Source: Planctomycetota bacterium | GTDB lineage: Bacteria; Planctomycetota; UBA1135; GCA-002686595 | Assembly: GCA_020638835.1 (NCBI GenBank) | Contig: JACKHV010000003.1 | Coordinates: forward strand, 124,001-188,000 | Direction of reading: 5' to 3' | DNA length: 64,000 nucleotides | Part shown: one piece after another, positions 54,082 through 60,964 of the stretch | Position numbering within the stretch: the stretch's first letter is position 1 | Layout: each line of letters starts with the position of its first letter | Program-made: the position numbers and the translations under genes | Notes under the pieces: model-generated | Told to the model about the DNA's origin: nothing | The model's database searches: none | Seen by the model: the letters and a program-made list of their open reading frames with translations, nothing else

Positions 54082-54930
54082 TCACGCCGCACCTTGGTCG
54101 GCCTCGGCCGGCGTGCGATAGCCCAGCGAAGAGTGCAGTCGCTGGCGGTTGTAGAAGACTTCGATGTAGTCGTGAATCGCCGCACGTGCTTGCGCGAGGT
54201 CGTTCCAGCGCGCGTGGTGCACCAGCTCTTGCTTCAGCGAGCCGAAGAAGCTCTCCACGACCGCGTTGTCGTAGCAGTCCCCGCTGCGGCTCATGCTCAC
54301 CGCGATGCCTTGCTGCGCAAGCAGCGCACGGTACGCGCCGCTTGCGTACTGACAGCCTCGGTCGGAGTGATGCAGCAAGTCCCTGGAAGGCCGCCGGGCA
54401 CCGAGCGCGTTGCGCAGTGCCGCTTCGATCAACTCCGTTCGCATGTGCGTCGCCATCGACCAGCCGACCACCATGCGCGAGTGCAGGTCGAGAATCACTG
54501 CCAGGTACGCCCAGCCCGCGTCCGTGCGGATGTAGGTGATGTCGCCGGCCCACACGCGATCGGGCGCTTCGACCTCGAATTGGCGATTCAGGGTGTTCGG
54601 CGCCACGGGATGACTGTGCGCGGAGTCCGTCGTCGAGCGGAACCGGCGGCGAATACGGCCCCGCAAACCGTCGTCACGCATCAAGCGCGCGATGCGGTTG
54701 CGCCCGACGTGCACACCTTCACGGCGAAGCTGCATGTGGATGCGCGGACTGCCGTAAGTCTGTCGACTCGAGGCGTGAGCCCGGCGGACTTTCGCCAGCA
54801 GGGCGCGGTTCGCCCGTGTGCTCGCGCTCACGCGCGGACGATGGCGCCACGCGTAGAGTCCACTGCGCGAGACCTGGAGCACGCGGCACATCAGCGACAC
54901 TGGGAAGTTGGCCTTCTCCGCTTCGATCAA
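54082..54930 (-). CDS. IS3-family transposase OrfB (integrase core)
   Basis: 282 residues. HTH_21-type start (MCRVLQVSRSGLYAWRHR), then an rve/DDE integrase core: first Asp in WAGDITYIRT, second in LHHSDRGCQYAS, Glu in SFFGSLKQELVHH with the DDE spacing of IS3. Produced mainly as an OrfAB fusion by -1 frameshifting at the T7 tract (54972-54978 on the plus strand, A7 in the mRNA) in the end of orfA. Confidence 0.92.
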   Translation of the reverse strand: MIEAEKANFPVSLMCRVLQVSRSGLYAWRHRPRVSASTRANRALLAKVRRAHASSRQTYGSPRIHMQLRREGVHVGRNRIARLMRDDGLRGRIRRRFRSTTDSAHSHPVAPNTLNRQFEVEAPDRVWAGDITYIRTDAGWAYLAVILDLHSRMVVGWSMATHMRTELIEAALRNALGARRPSRDLLHHSDRGCQYASGAYRALLAQQGIAVSMSRSGDCYDNAVVESFFGSLKQELVHHARWNDLAQARAAIHDYIEVFYNRQRLHSSLGYRTPAEADQGAA

Positions 54931-55232
54931 CTCGAAGACGGATCCCCGTCCTTGGCGAAGAAGGCCGCGGCTTTTTTTAGGAAGTCACGCTCCATCTTCA
55001 GCGTGCGATTCTCGCGCTTCAGCCTGCGCAGCTCTTCCCGTTCGACGCTCGTCAGAGCCCCGTCGGAGCCGACTCCCTCGTCGATGTCTGCCTGCTTAAC
55101 CCAGCGGCGCAGCGCCGTCTCGGTCAGGTCCAGATCGCGTGCGACCTGGGCGATGTTGCCCACCTCGCGGACCATGCGGACCGCGTCCGCCCTCTGCTCA
55201 GCGCTGAAGCGTCGTCGCTTTCGTCTCGACAT
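54927..55232 (-). CDS. IS3-family transposase OrfA
   Basis: 101 residues from ATG 55232. A helix-turn-helix (FSAEQRADAVRMVREVG, ALRRWVKQ) is followed by a leucine-zipper-like region (EREELRRLKRENRTLKMERDFL). The A7 run at the DFLKKAAAF codons is the probable programmed -1 frameshift site giving the OrfAB transposase. Overlaps orfB by four bases. Confidence 0.9.
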   Translation of the reverse strand: MSRRKRRRFSAEQRADAVRMVREVGNIAQVARDLDLTETALRRWVKQADIDEGVGSDGALTSVEREELRRLKRENRTLKMERDFLKKAAAFFAKDGDPSSS

Positions 55233-55289
55233 GTGAACATCCTCGTGCATCGGCACAGATGGGGTGTCCACTTTTTCGGGGGAAGGTCA

Positions 55290-55319
55290 GTCGTCATGGA
55301 GAGACTTCTGGGAGCCCAT
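55290..55319 (-). pseudogene. First ten codons of the IS3-split XRE regulator
   Basis: On the minus strand ATG at 55319 begins MGSQKSLHDD; the last codon GAC is the 3-bp IS3 target duplication. It continues in frame at 53880 once the element and one duplication copy are removed. Confidence 0.8.
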
Positions 55320-55439
55320 GGTCCCGAGCCTGACCGGCTGGCTGCGGTAGATGGATTCAGTCTAAAGGTGCGCCGCCTTGACGGCCGAGAGGGTGCGTGG
55401 CCACTCCGGCCCAAACCCTCCAATTCCGAAGCCCGCATC

Positions 55440-55675
55440 ATGAAGCTCCCCAATCTCCTGCTTAGCCTCGCAGTCTTGGTCGCGCTCACTTTGACGTCCT
55501 CTTGCAGCTACTCGCCCGACGGCGATGCGATGTGGACGGCACGGTCTGCCGTCAAGGAGCGGCTCAAGTCGCCGGCCTCTGCCAAGTTCTCTCGCGTTCG
55601 AGTTGCTGCGAAGTCTGAGGAGAGTCGCCTGTACATCGTGTCCATGACCGTCGACTCACAGAACGGGTTTGGAGC
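55440..55675 (+). pseudogene. Lipoprotein gene truncated by the IS66 element
   Basis: Starts at ATG 55440: MKLPNLLLSLAVLVALTLTSSCSY, a lipoprotein signal with lipobox LTSSC. The next 55 residues (VKERLKSPASAKFSRVRV, then VSMTVDSQNGFGAY) resemble a small conserved exported family. The frame crosses the left IS66 end at 55676 and continues into unrelated codons. The missing 3' part is not found beyond the IS66 right end, so it was deleted. Confidence 0.65.
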
Positions 55676-55734
55676 GTACGCGTCCGGTGACGCCATGTCC
55701 GACCGGCGCGTCGACCGGCGTCCCTCGACGATGA

Positions 55735-57282
55735 CTACGCCCGCGCGGCCTGCCACGCCCACGGCGTGAGGCTCGCAATCTCCGACGCGGGCGTCGTTGC
55801 GACGCGCATGAGCACGTCTTCGATGTACGCCTCGGGGTCCGCGCCGCACTGCTTGCACGAGAGCACGAGCGAGTAAAGCCGGCAGGCGACCTCGCCGCCG
55901 CGCTGGCTGCCGAAGACCAGCCAGTTCTTGCGGCCGACGGCCAGGTGCCGCAGGTCGCGTTCGGCGTCGTTGTTGTGAATCGGCAAGCGTGGGTCTTCGA
56001 GGAAAGCCGCGAGCGCAGCGCGTTGATTGCGCAGGTAACAGACCGCCTTGCCGAGCTTGCTCTTCGGCAATGTTGCACGCAGTCCTTCGAGGCGTAGCGC
56101 TTCGGCGTGAATCGCTTCGACCAGCGGCTGCGACTTGTCGGCACGCACGCAGCGACGTTCTTCGAGCAGTGCGTCCCACTCGAGCTCGCCGGCGCGCACG
56201 CGCTCGTTCAGCGGTCGCTCGACCGCGAACAGTTCTTGCACCATGCCGAGCAGCGGCGCCACCGCTTCCGAGCCGGCGTCCAACGCTTCCTTCAGCTTGC
56301 GCCGTGCATGCGCCCAGCACCCCGCTCGCACGATGCCGTTCTCGCGAACGACCTCGTCGTAGCCGGTGTATCCGTCGGCGATCAGCGTCCCGCTCCACCC
56401 TTCGAGAAAACGCTTCGGACCGTCGCGTCCGCGACTCGTGCGAAACTCGATCAAGGCTCGCGACGGCGCGCCCGGTCGACGCAGGTTGCGCCAGCCCCAG
56501 GCGTAGCCGTTCTTCGTTCCTTTGCCGTCTTCGAGCCGCATGGTCACCGGTGTTTCGTCCGCGTGCAACACGTGTTCGTTGAGCAGCTCTTGACGCATTT
56601 GCGCCAACACCGGCTGCGCGACGAGTTCGTCCACGCGCACCAGCATGTCCCACATGGACTGCTTCGCGATGGCGATGCCGTAACGCTTGAAGATTCCCTG
56701 CAAGCGGTGCAGCGGAAGGTGGTCGGAGTACTTCGCCGTCGCGACGTGCGCGTAGACCGACGCCTCGTACTTGCCGCCGTCAATCACGCTGTCGGGAAGC
56801 TCTGCCGCGCGAACGCAGTGACCGTCGGGGCAGGCGTACTTCGGTCGCACGTAGCGCTTCACGAACAGCTTGGCCGGGACGATGCCGGCGCGCTCAGTGA
56901 CCTCTTCGCCGATGCGGCGCAGGGCCTTGCCGCAGGTCGTGCAGTCGCGGTGCGCTTCGTCGAGGTCGAGTTCGATGACTTCGCGCGGCAGGTGTTCGGG
57001 CAAGGGCGCGCGGCCGTGGCCTGCGCCCGACTTCGCGGTACGCGGCGAGGTGTGCGCTTCGCACTCGAGTTCAGGCGCGGGGGTGTCGTCGGTCGCGAAC
57101 AGGCCGAGTTGCCCGGCGCCCAGTCGTTCGGAGCGTCGACCGAACAAGCCGCGCTTGAGCAGCGCGTTCTCCTCGCGCAGGATTTTGACCTCGCGCGTCA
57201 GTGCATCGAGCTTCGCCTGCAGTTCCTCGACGTGCGCAAGCAGCGCTTCGAGTTGCTCCGCGGAAATCTGCGCGACGGACAT
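55735..57282 (-). CDS. IS66-family transposase TnpC
   Basis: 515 residues. N-terminal coiled coil (LEALLAHVEELQAKLDAL), zinc-finger-type cysteines (DCTTCG; CPDGHC), then the DDE domain of IS66: HADETPV, IADGYTGYDEV, GCWAHARRKLKEA, and the C-terminal IHNNDAERDLRHLAVGRKNWLVFGS block. Full length for the family. Confidence 0.93.
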   Translation of the reverse strand: MSVAQISAEQLEALLAHVEELQAKLDALTREVKILREENALLKRGLFGRRSERLGAGQLGLFATDDTPAPELECEAHTSPRTAKSGAGHGRAPLPEHLPREVIELDLDEAHRDCTTCGKALRRIGEEVTERAGIVPAKLFVKRYVRPKYACPDGHCVRAAELPDSVIDGGKYEASVYAHVATAKYSDHLPLHRLQGIFKRYGIAIAKQSMWDMLVRVDELVAQPVLAQMRQELLNEHVLHADETPVTMRLEDGKGTKNGYAWGWRNLRRPGAPSRALIEFRTSRGRDGPKRFLEGWSGTLIADGYTGYDEVVRENGIVRAGCWAHARRKLKEALDAGSEAVAPLLGMVQELFAVERPLNERVRAGELEWDALLEERRCVRADKSQPLVEAIHAEALRLEGLRATLPKSKLGKAVCYLRNQRAALAAFLEDPRLPIHNNDAERDLRHLAVGRKNWLVFGSQRGGEVACRLYSLVLSCKQCGADPEAYIEDVLMRVATTPASEIASLTPWAWQAARA

Positions 57283-57316
57283 GCAAGTACTATCGGCAAT
57301 CCGCGCGCGATGCGGC

Positions 57317-57682
57317 TCAGGTCTGCAGTGAAAGTTGGTCGTGCGACACTCGCCGTCTCGCTCCTCGGAGGTCGATGCCCTCGAGCACGAGCGCGAGCTC
57401 GCTCGCCGAAAGCTCGAACGCGCCGGCCTTACCCTTCGCGCGATCGAACACGCGAAACTGTCCGTGCTCCAGCCGCTTCGCGAGCAAGCAGTAACCCGAG
57501 CCGTCCCACCACAAGACCTTCAACCGGTCGCGTCGTCGGTTGACGAACAGGAACAAGTGACCGGACTGCGGGTCCTCGTCCACGACTTCCATCACGACGG
57601 CAGCAAGGGTGTCGAACGACTTGCGCATGTCGGTTGCGCCGCGCGCGACGAACAAACGCACCGAGGGCGGCAAGCTCAGCAT
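57317..57682 (-). CDS. IS66 accessory protein TnpB
   Basis: 121 residues, starting VRLFVARGATDMRKSFDTLAA and with the FVNRRRDRLKVLWWDGSGYCLLAKRLE block that defines IS66 Orf2. Required with TnpA and TnpC for transposition in studied members. Overlaps tnpA by seven bases. Confidence 0.93.
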   Translation of the reverse strand: MLSLPPSVRLFVARGATDMRKSFDTLAAVVMEVVDEDPQSGHLFLFVNRRRDRLKVLWWDGSGYCLLAKRLEHGQFRVFDRAKGKAGAFELSASELALVLEGIDLRGARRRVSHDQLSLQT

Positions 57683-58014
57683 GTTTGCAACACCTGCACG
57701 AGCCGACGCAGTTCGACTTCGTCGAAGCCGGGAACGACCGCGATGCGGACACCGCTCGTCAAGTGGACGTCGAAGGCGTTCGTCGAAGTGCTTGGCCGCG
57801 CTGCCGCCTCAGGCACGACGGTGATCGGAACGAGTTCGCTGCACTCGCAAACTTGCGCGCTCGAGCTGCGCGCCCGCCGCTCGCTCGCGAACTTCTTCTT
57901 CCAGTACAAGAGCTTCTTGTAGGCAACGCCTTCTTGCCTGCCGAAGGCCATCAAGCTCTGATCGGATGAGCGCCAGCGAGCGAACAGCTCGCGCATGGCT
58001 TTGTCGCGGGACAT
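57676..58014 (-). CDS. IS66 accessory protein TnpA
   Basis: 112 residues: a helix-turn-helix-like start (MRELFARWRSSDQSLMAFGRQEG) typical of IS66 Orf1, followed by a variable tail with a final hydrophobic VELRRLVQVLQTC. First gene of the element. Confidence 0.85.
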   Translation of the reverse strand: MSRDKAMRELFARWRSSDQSLMAFGRQEGVAYKKLLYWKKKFASERRARSSSAQVCECSELVPITVVPEAAARPSTSTNAFDVHLTSGVRIAVVPGFDEVELRRLVQVLQTC

Positions 58015-58177
58015 GAATGACTCCTTGGTTGGAGTCGATCATCGCCGGCCTGAGGAGCGGATCAACGCTCGGGGACCATGCGCTCACCGGACGCGTACCC
58101 TCATGCCGCAGACCGCACCCACAAGGCCACCTCGGGCTCCATCGCGGTCACTGCACGGATAAACGTTTCCAACCGTG

Positions 58178-58195
58178 TCCTCTCGCCCCGACCAT
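58178..58195 (+). repeat. attR core (18 bp)
   Basis: Exact copy of the tRNA-Pro 3' end, tcctctcgccccgaccat. Marks the right end of the island; beyond it the sequence returns to chromosomal composition. Confidence 0.85.
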
Positions 58196-58216
58196 ACCGA
58201 GCCGCACAACTTGTTG
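58195..58216 (+). repeat. REP-like motif, left of the RAYT gene
   Basis: 22 bp with core gccgcacaacttgt; differs at two positions from the copy at 59361-59382 (opposite orientation) and at three from the copy at 7382-7403. Contains the perfect palindrome 58204-58219 (7-bp stem, TT loop). Shares one base with attR. Confidence 0.65.
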
Positions 58217-58264
58217 TGCTCGAGCCGCAAGTTCGGACCGCACGACGCTCCCATCCGCGGCACC

Positions 58265-59293
58265 TCACTCGGCTCTCCGGCGAGGGATTCCAAGGCTACG
58301 GCTCAGCGCCGCATGCGCGATCCGGCCAGCCCGCCCGGCGTAGGCGGTGTCCGTGTCGAGCAAGCGGCGGTGCTCGAGACCCCTTCGTCGAACGACCGCG
58401 ATCGTGAGGTCCTCGGTCCGCGCGAGCGTCTGCCACGAACTCCCGCACAGGTCGTGCAGCATTCCCAGGAGCGCGAGTTCGGAGACGCGACGCGTCGTGT
58501 CTCCCTCTTCTATCGCCCACGGACCGGCTGACTCGAGGTCCTCGGCGAGCGCGCGGCGCAACGCGACGGAACCGCACACCGGTGCGCCGACGCGCGTTCC
58601 GTCGGCGAGCCGCGCCTTGCGCTGCATCCACTCGCGCACTTCGCGCGGCGCCGCCGCGATCAGGTCGTGGAGCTCGTCGCCCGGCGCGTCGCACCGCATG
58701 CGCGCGTCGATGAACTCACCGACTTCCTCCACGGACGTTGCGCCACTCGGGTGGAACGCGGCCATGTAGTTCGCCGCGGAAGAGCCCCGGTCGACACGAG
58801 GTTCCTGCGCTTCCCAGCGAATCCACTCGCTCGAGAGCCATCGCGGCAACCTCCCACTCAAGAAGTGCGCCGCGCTGCAGAGCGGATACTCACCAACCGA
58901 GCGGGCGACACGCGCGCGCACCGGATTCACGTCGATGTACCGCACGACCGCGCGTCGATACTCGAGCGAGTGCACCGGTCGCGAGAAGAAGCGTCCGCGA
59001 ACCAAGGTCCCGTCACGCCTCCGCCGCCGGTTGAAGCGCCGCGAGTAGTCGTTCTGCACGCGCCGCATCACTTCCGACAGCTCGCCGATAGGACTGCGCA
59101 ACAGCAGGTGGAAGTGTGTCGTCATCAAGCAGTACGCGTGCACCTCGATCCTGCCGCAGCGCACTTGCCGCGCGAGCCGCGCCAGGAAGAAGCGCGCGTC
59201 GGCCCGCGTCTCGAACAGAGCCCGCTTCGCGATCCCCCGATTGATCACGTGGTGCCACGCACCCGGTCCGTCCTCCCTCGAGCGTCGTGCCAT
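58265..59293 (-). CDS. REP-associated tyrosine transposase (RAYT, Y1_Tnp)
   Basis: 342 residues from ATG 59293. HUH-type signature: YCLMTTHFHLLL (about 53-64) and the catalytic Tyr in RRVQNDYSRRFNRR; also YIDVNPVRA. This is the single-copy, domesticated relative of IS200/IS605 transposases that spreads REP palindromes. A long C-terminal extension (about 170-342) is common in planctomycete members. Flanked by two inverted copies of the REP-like motif within 50-70 bases on each side. It is outside the island. Confidence 0.85.
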   Translation of the reverse strand: MARRSREDGPGAWHHVINRGIAKRALFETRADARFFLARLARQVRCGRIEVHAYCLMTTHFHLLLRSPIGELSEVMRRVQNDYSRRFNRRRRRDGTLVRGRFFSRPVHSLEYRRAVVRYIDVNPVRARVARSVGEYPLCSAAHFLSGRLPRWLSSEWIRWEAQEPRVDRGSSAANYMAAFHPSGATSVEEVGEFIDARMRCDAPGDELHDLIAAAPREVREWMQRKARLADGTRVGAPVCGSVALRRALAEDLESAGPWAIEEGDTTRRVSELALLGMLHDLCGSSWQTLARTEDLTIAVVRRRGLEHRRLLDTDTAYAGRAGRIAHAALSRSLGIPRRRAE

Positions 59294-59360
59294 GCGAGGG
59301 GAGACCACGCTGCCGTCACGACGGTTCGTGATCACCTGGAGAGAACTTGTCGTCGGGCCG

Positions 59361-59382
59361 CAACAAGTCGTGCGGCACGGTA
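59361..59382 (-). repeat. REP-like motif, right of the RAYT gene
   Basis: Inverted relative to the 58195 copy, 20 of 22 bases identical. Together they frame a 1188-bp unit with the RAYT gene inside. Confidence 0.65.
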
Positions 59383-59386
59383 CGGT

Positions 59387-60811
59387 TCAGAGTTCGAGCG
59401 CGCCGTCCCGGACCAGGACGCGGCCGTCCAGCTCGAGCGTCGCGCCGGTCAGCGGGAAGCGCAGGTCGAGCGTCGCGCTCTGTTCGCCGCCCTGCTCGGT
59501 GCTCGTGCCGAAGGCCAGCGTCACGACGCCGGCGAGGATGCTGTCCAGGCTCGTCTTCCCTGTCAGCGCGTCACCGACCGGGCTCAGTCCGAGCGCGAAG
59601 TAGGCGAGCGAGCGCACGTCGCCGGACTCGGAGTCGATGCGTTCTTCGAGCTCGGCGACCGCCTCAGCGCCCGCGAGCTCCGTGAGCTTCCCGTCGCGCA
59701 GCGTGGCGCGCACGCCCGCGTAGTGCTTGCCGCCCGCCATCGTGTAGTCCGCGACGAGCGTCCCTTGCGCCGTCCCGGGCTCGACGAGTTGCACGTGCGC
59801 GCCGCTCGGAAGTGAAGGCGTCAGACTGCGCTCGGCCCTCGTCGTCGGACGCAGCTGCACGAGCAGTTCACCGCCCTCGCGGTCACGGAGGCGCATGGAC
59901 TGCGCGCCCGCGAAGGCGGCGGCGACGGCGTCGAGATGCGGTGCGAGCGCTGCGCGGTCCTGGTCGAGCGCGCGCCAGTAGGTGTCCATGCCGATCTCCG
60001 CGGAGGCGAAGCCCTCGAAGTCCCGACTGCTCGGGACGGACACCTCGAGGTGGGGGACGCCGGCGTCGCGCAGCTTGCGCTGGAACTCGGTGACCGCGCG
60101 CAACAAGTGGGGCAGCTTCGCGCGCTGCTCGGGACTCGGCGGCGCTCCTTGCGTGATCGCGGACGTGAGTTGGCAGACCGCGTCGACCTGCGACAACAGA
60201 GCGCTGGGGAAGAGCTCTTGCGTCGCCAACTCATCCGCCGAGTGCGCGTCGAGGCGGCCGAGGATGTACGCGCGGTCCCAGGAACGCTGCAGCACGATCG
60301 CGCCGACAGCTTCGGCCGCCACGATGATCGCGTCGGCCAGTTCGAGCGTGAACGGACCGCCCATCAGGAGCAGCACCTGACCCGCTTCGAGCTCGAGCAC
60401 GTCGGCGACGACCTTGCGCGCGACGCCGGGCAGTCCCTGCTCCAGCGTCTGCTCGAGGCGATTCTGTTGGAACCTCAGCTCGACCTCTGCCGCCAGCCGT
60501 GTCTGCGTCGCGGGATCGTCGCAGGCGAGCGCCGGATCCACGAGGTAGTGGCGCGCCTCGGCCACGAAGTAGCGCTCTTCCTTCCAGCGCTTGCGCCCCG
60601 TGTTGCAGAAGCGGACCAGCCCCGCCTCCTCGAGCTTCTTGATGTGGTACCCGATCTTCTGCGCGGCGATGCCGAGCGCGCGGGCGACTTCGGAAGCGGT
60701 GCGCGGCCCGTCGCGCAGTTGCTCGAGGATCGCGAGGCGATCTTCGTGCGCCAAGGCCTTGATGGCGTCGACACCCTTGACGGTGCAGTACTCCTTGGGT
60801 GTGTCGTTCAT
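59387..60811 (-). CDS. ArsR-type winged-helix fused to a degenerate M29-aminopeptidase-like domain
   Basis: 474 residues. The N-terminal 75 residues are an ArsR-like winged helix (IKALAHEDRLAILEQLRDGPRTASEVARAL...KKLEEAGLVRF in outline). From about 115 the protein follows the M29 (AmpS/PepS) aminopeptidase pattern: LELEAGQVLLLMGGPFTLELADAI, ADYTMAGGKHYAG, and AYFALGLSPV, GVVTLAFG near the end. In active M29 enzymes the last two carry a metal-binding Glu (E-ALG) and His (T-H-ALG); both are replaced here, so catalysis is doubtful and a ligand-sensing role is more likely. Start ATG 60811 directly before the HTH. Confidence 0.6.
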   Translation of the reverse strand: MNDTPKEYCTVKGVDAIKALAHEDRLAILEQLRDGPRTASEVARALGIAAQKIGYHIKKLEEAGLVRFCNTGRKRWKEERYFVAEARHYLVDPALACDDPATQTRLAAEVELRFQQNRLEQTLEQGLPGVARKVVADVLELEAGQVLLLMGGPFTLELADAIIVAAEAVGAIVLQRSWDRAYILGRLDAHSADELATQELFPSALLSQVDAVCQLTSAITQGAPPSPEQRAKLPHLLRAVTEFQRKLRDAGVPHLEVSVPSSRDFEGFASAEIGMDTYWRALDQDRAALAPHLDAVAAAFAGAQSMRLRDREGGELLVQLRPTTRAERSLTPSLPSGAHVQLVEPGTAQGTLVADYTMAGGKHYAGVRATLRDGKLTELAGAEAVAELEERIDSESGDVRSLAYFALGLSPVGDALTGKTSLDSILAGVVTLAFGTSTEQGGEQSATLDLRFPLTGATLELDGRVLVRDGALEL

Positions 60812-60907
60812 CAGGCCGCTCGTCGTGTGCACGTGCCGCGATGCGGGGCCGGCGGGCGCGGACGAGTGAGCGCGACATGCTCCCACACGCGCACGCCGCG
60901 GAACAGT

Positions 60908-60941
60908 CGGGGCCGGCTGGAGAGTCGTCCGGCCGGCCCCG
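60908..60941 (-). terminator. Hairpin after the beta-helix gene
   Basis: 10-bp perfect stem (60908-60917 with 60932-60941), 14-base loop, 24 bases past the stop of the minus-strand beta-helix gene. Only a weak T tract on that strand. Confidence 0.5.
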
Positions 60942-60964
60942 CGTTCGCGCTCCGCCTGCGCGGA

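Larger units (their letters stand above)
53884..55289 (-). mobile_element. IS3-family insertion sequence, complete
   Basis: 1406 bp. Imperfect 27-bp terminal inverted repeats (53884-53910, starting tgaccctccccc; 55263-55289, complement starting tgaccttccccc, both ending gtggacacc). A 3-bp target duplication gtc lies at 53881-53883 and 55290-55292. Contains orfA and orfB with an A7 slippery run. Intact ends, duplication and genes point to a recent, possibly active insertion. Confidence 0.9.
55676..58098 (-). mobile_element. IS66-family insertion sequence
   Basis: 2423 bp bounded by perfect 15-bp inverted repeats gtacgcgtccggtga (55676-55690) and its complement (58084-58098). Holds the tnpA-tnpB-tnpC set of IS66. 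The flanking 8-mers (tttggagc and cctcatgc) do not match, so there is no target duplication; one flank was probably rearranged or deleted after insertion. Confidence 0.88.
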
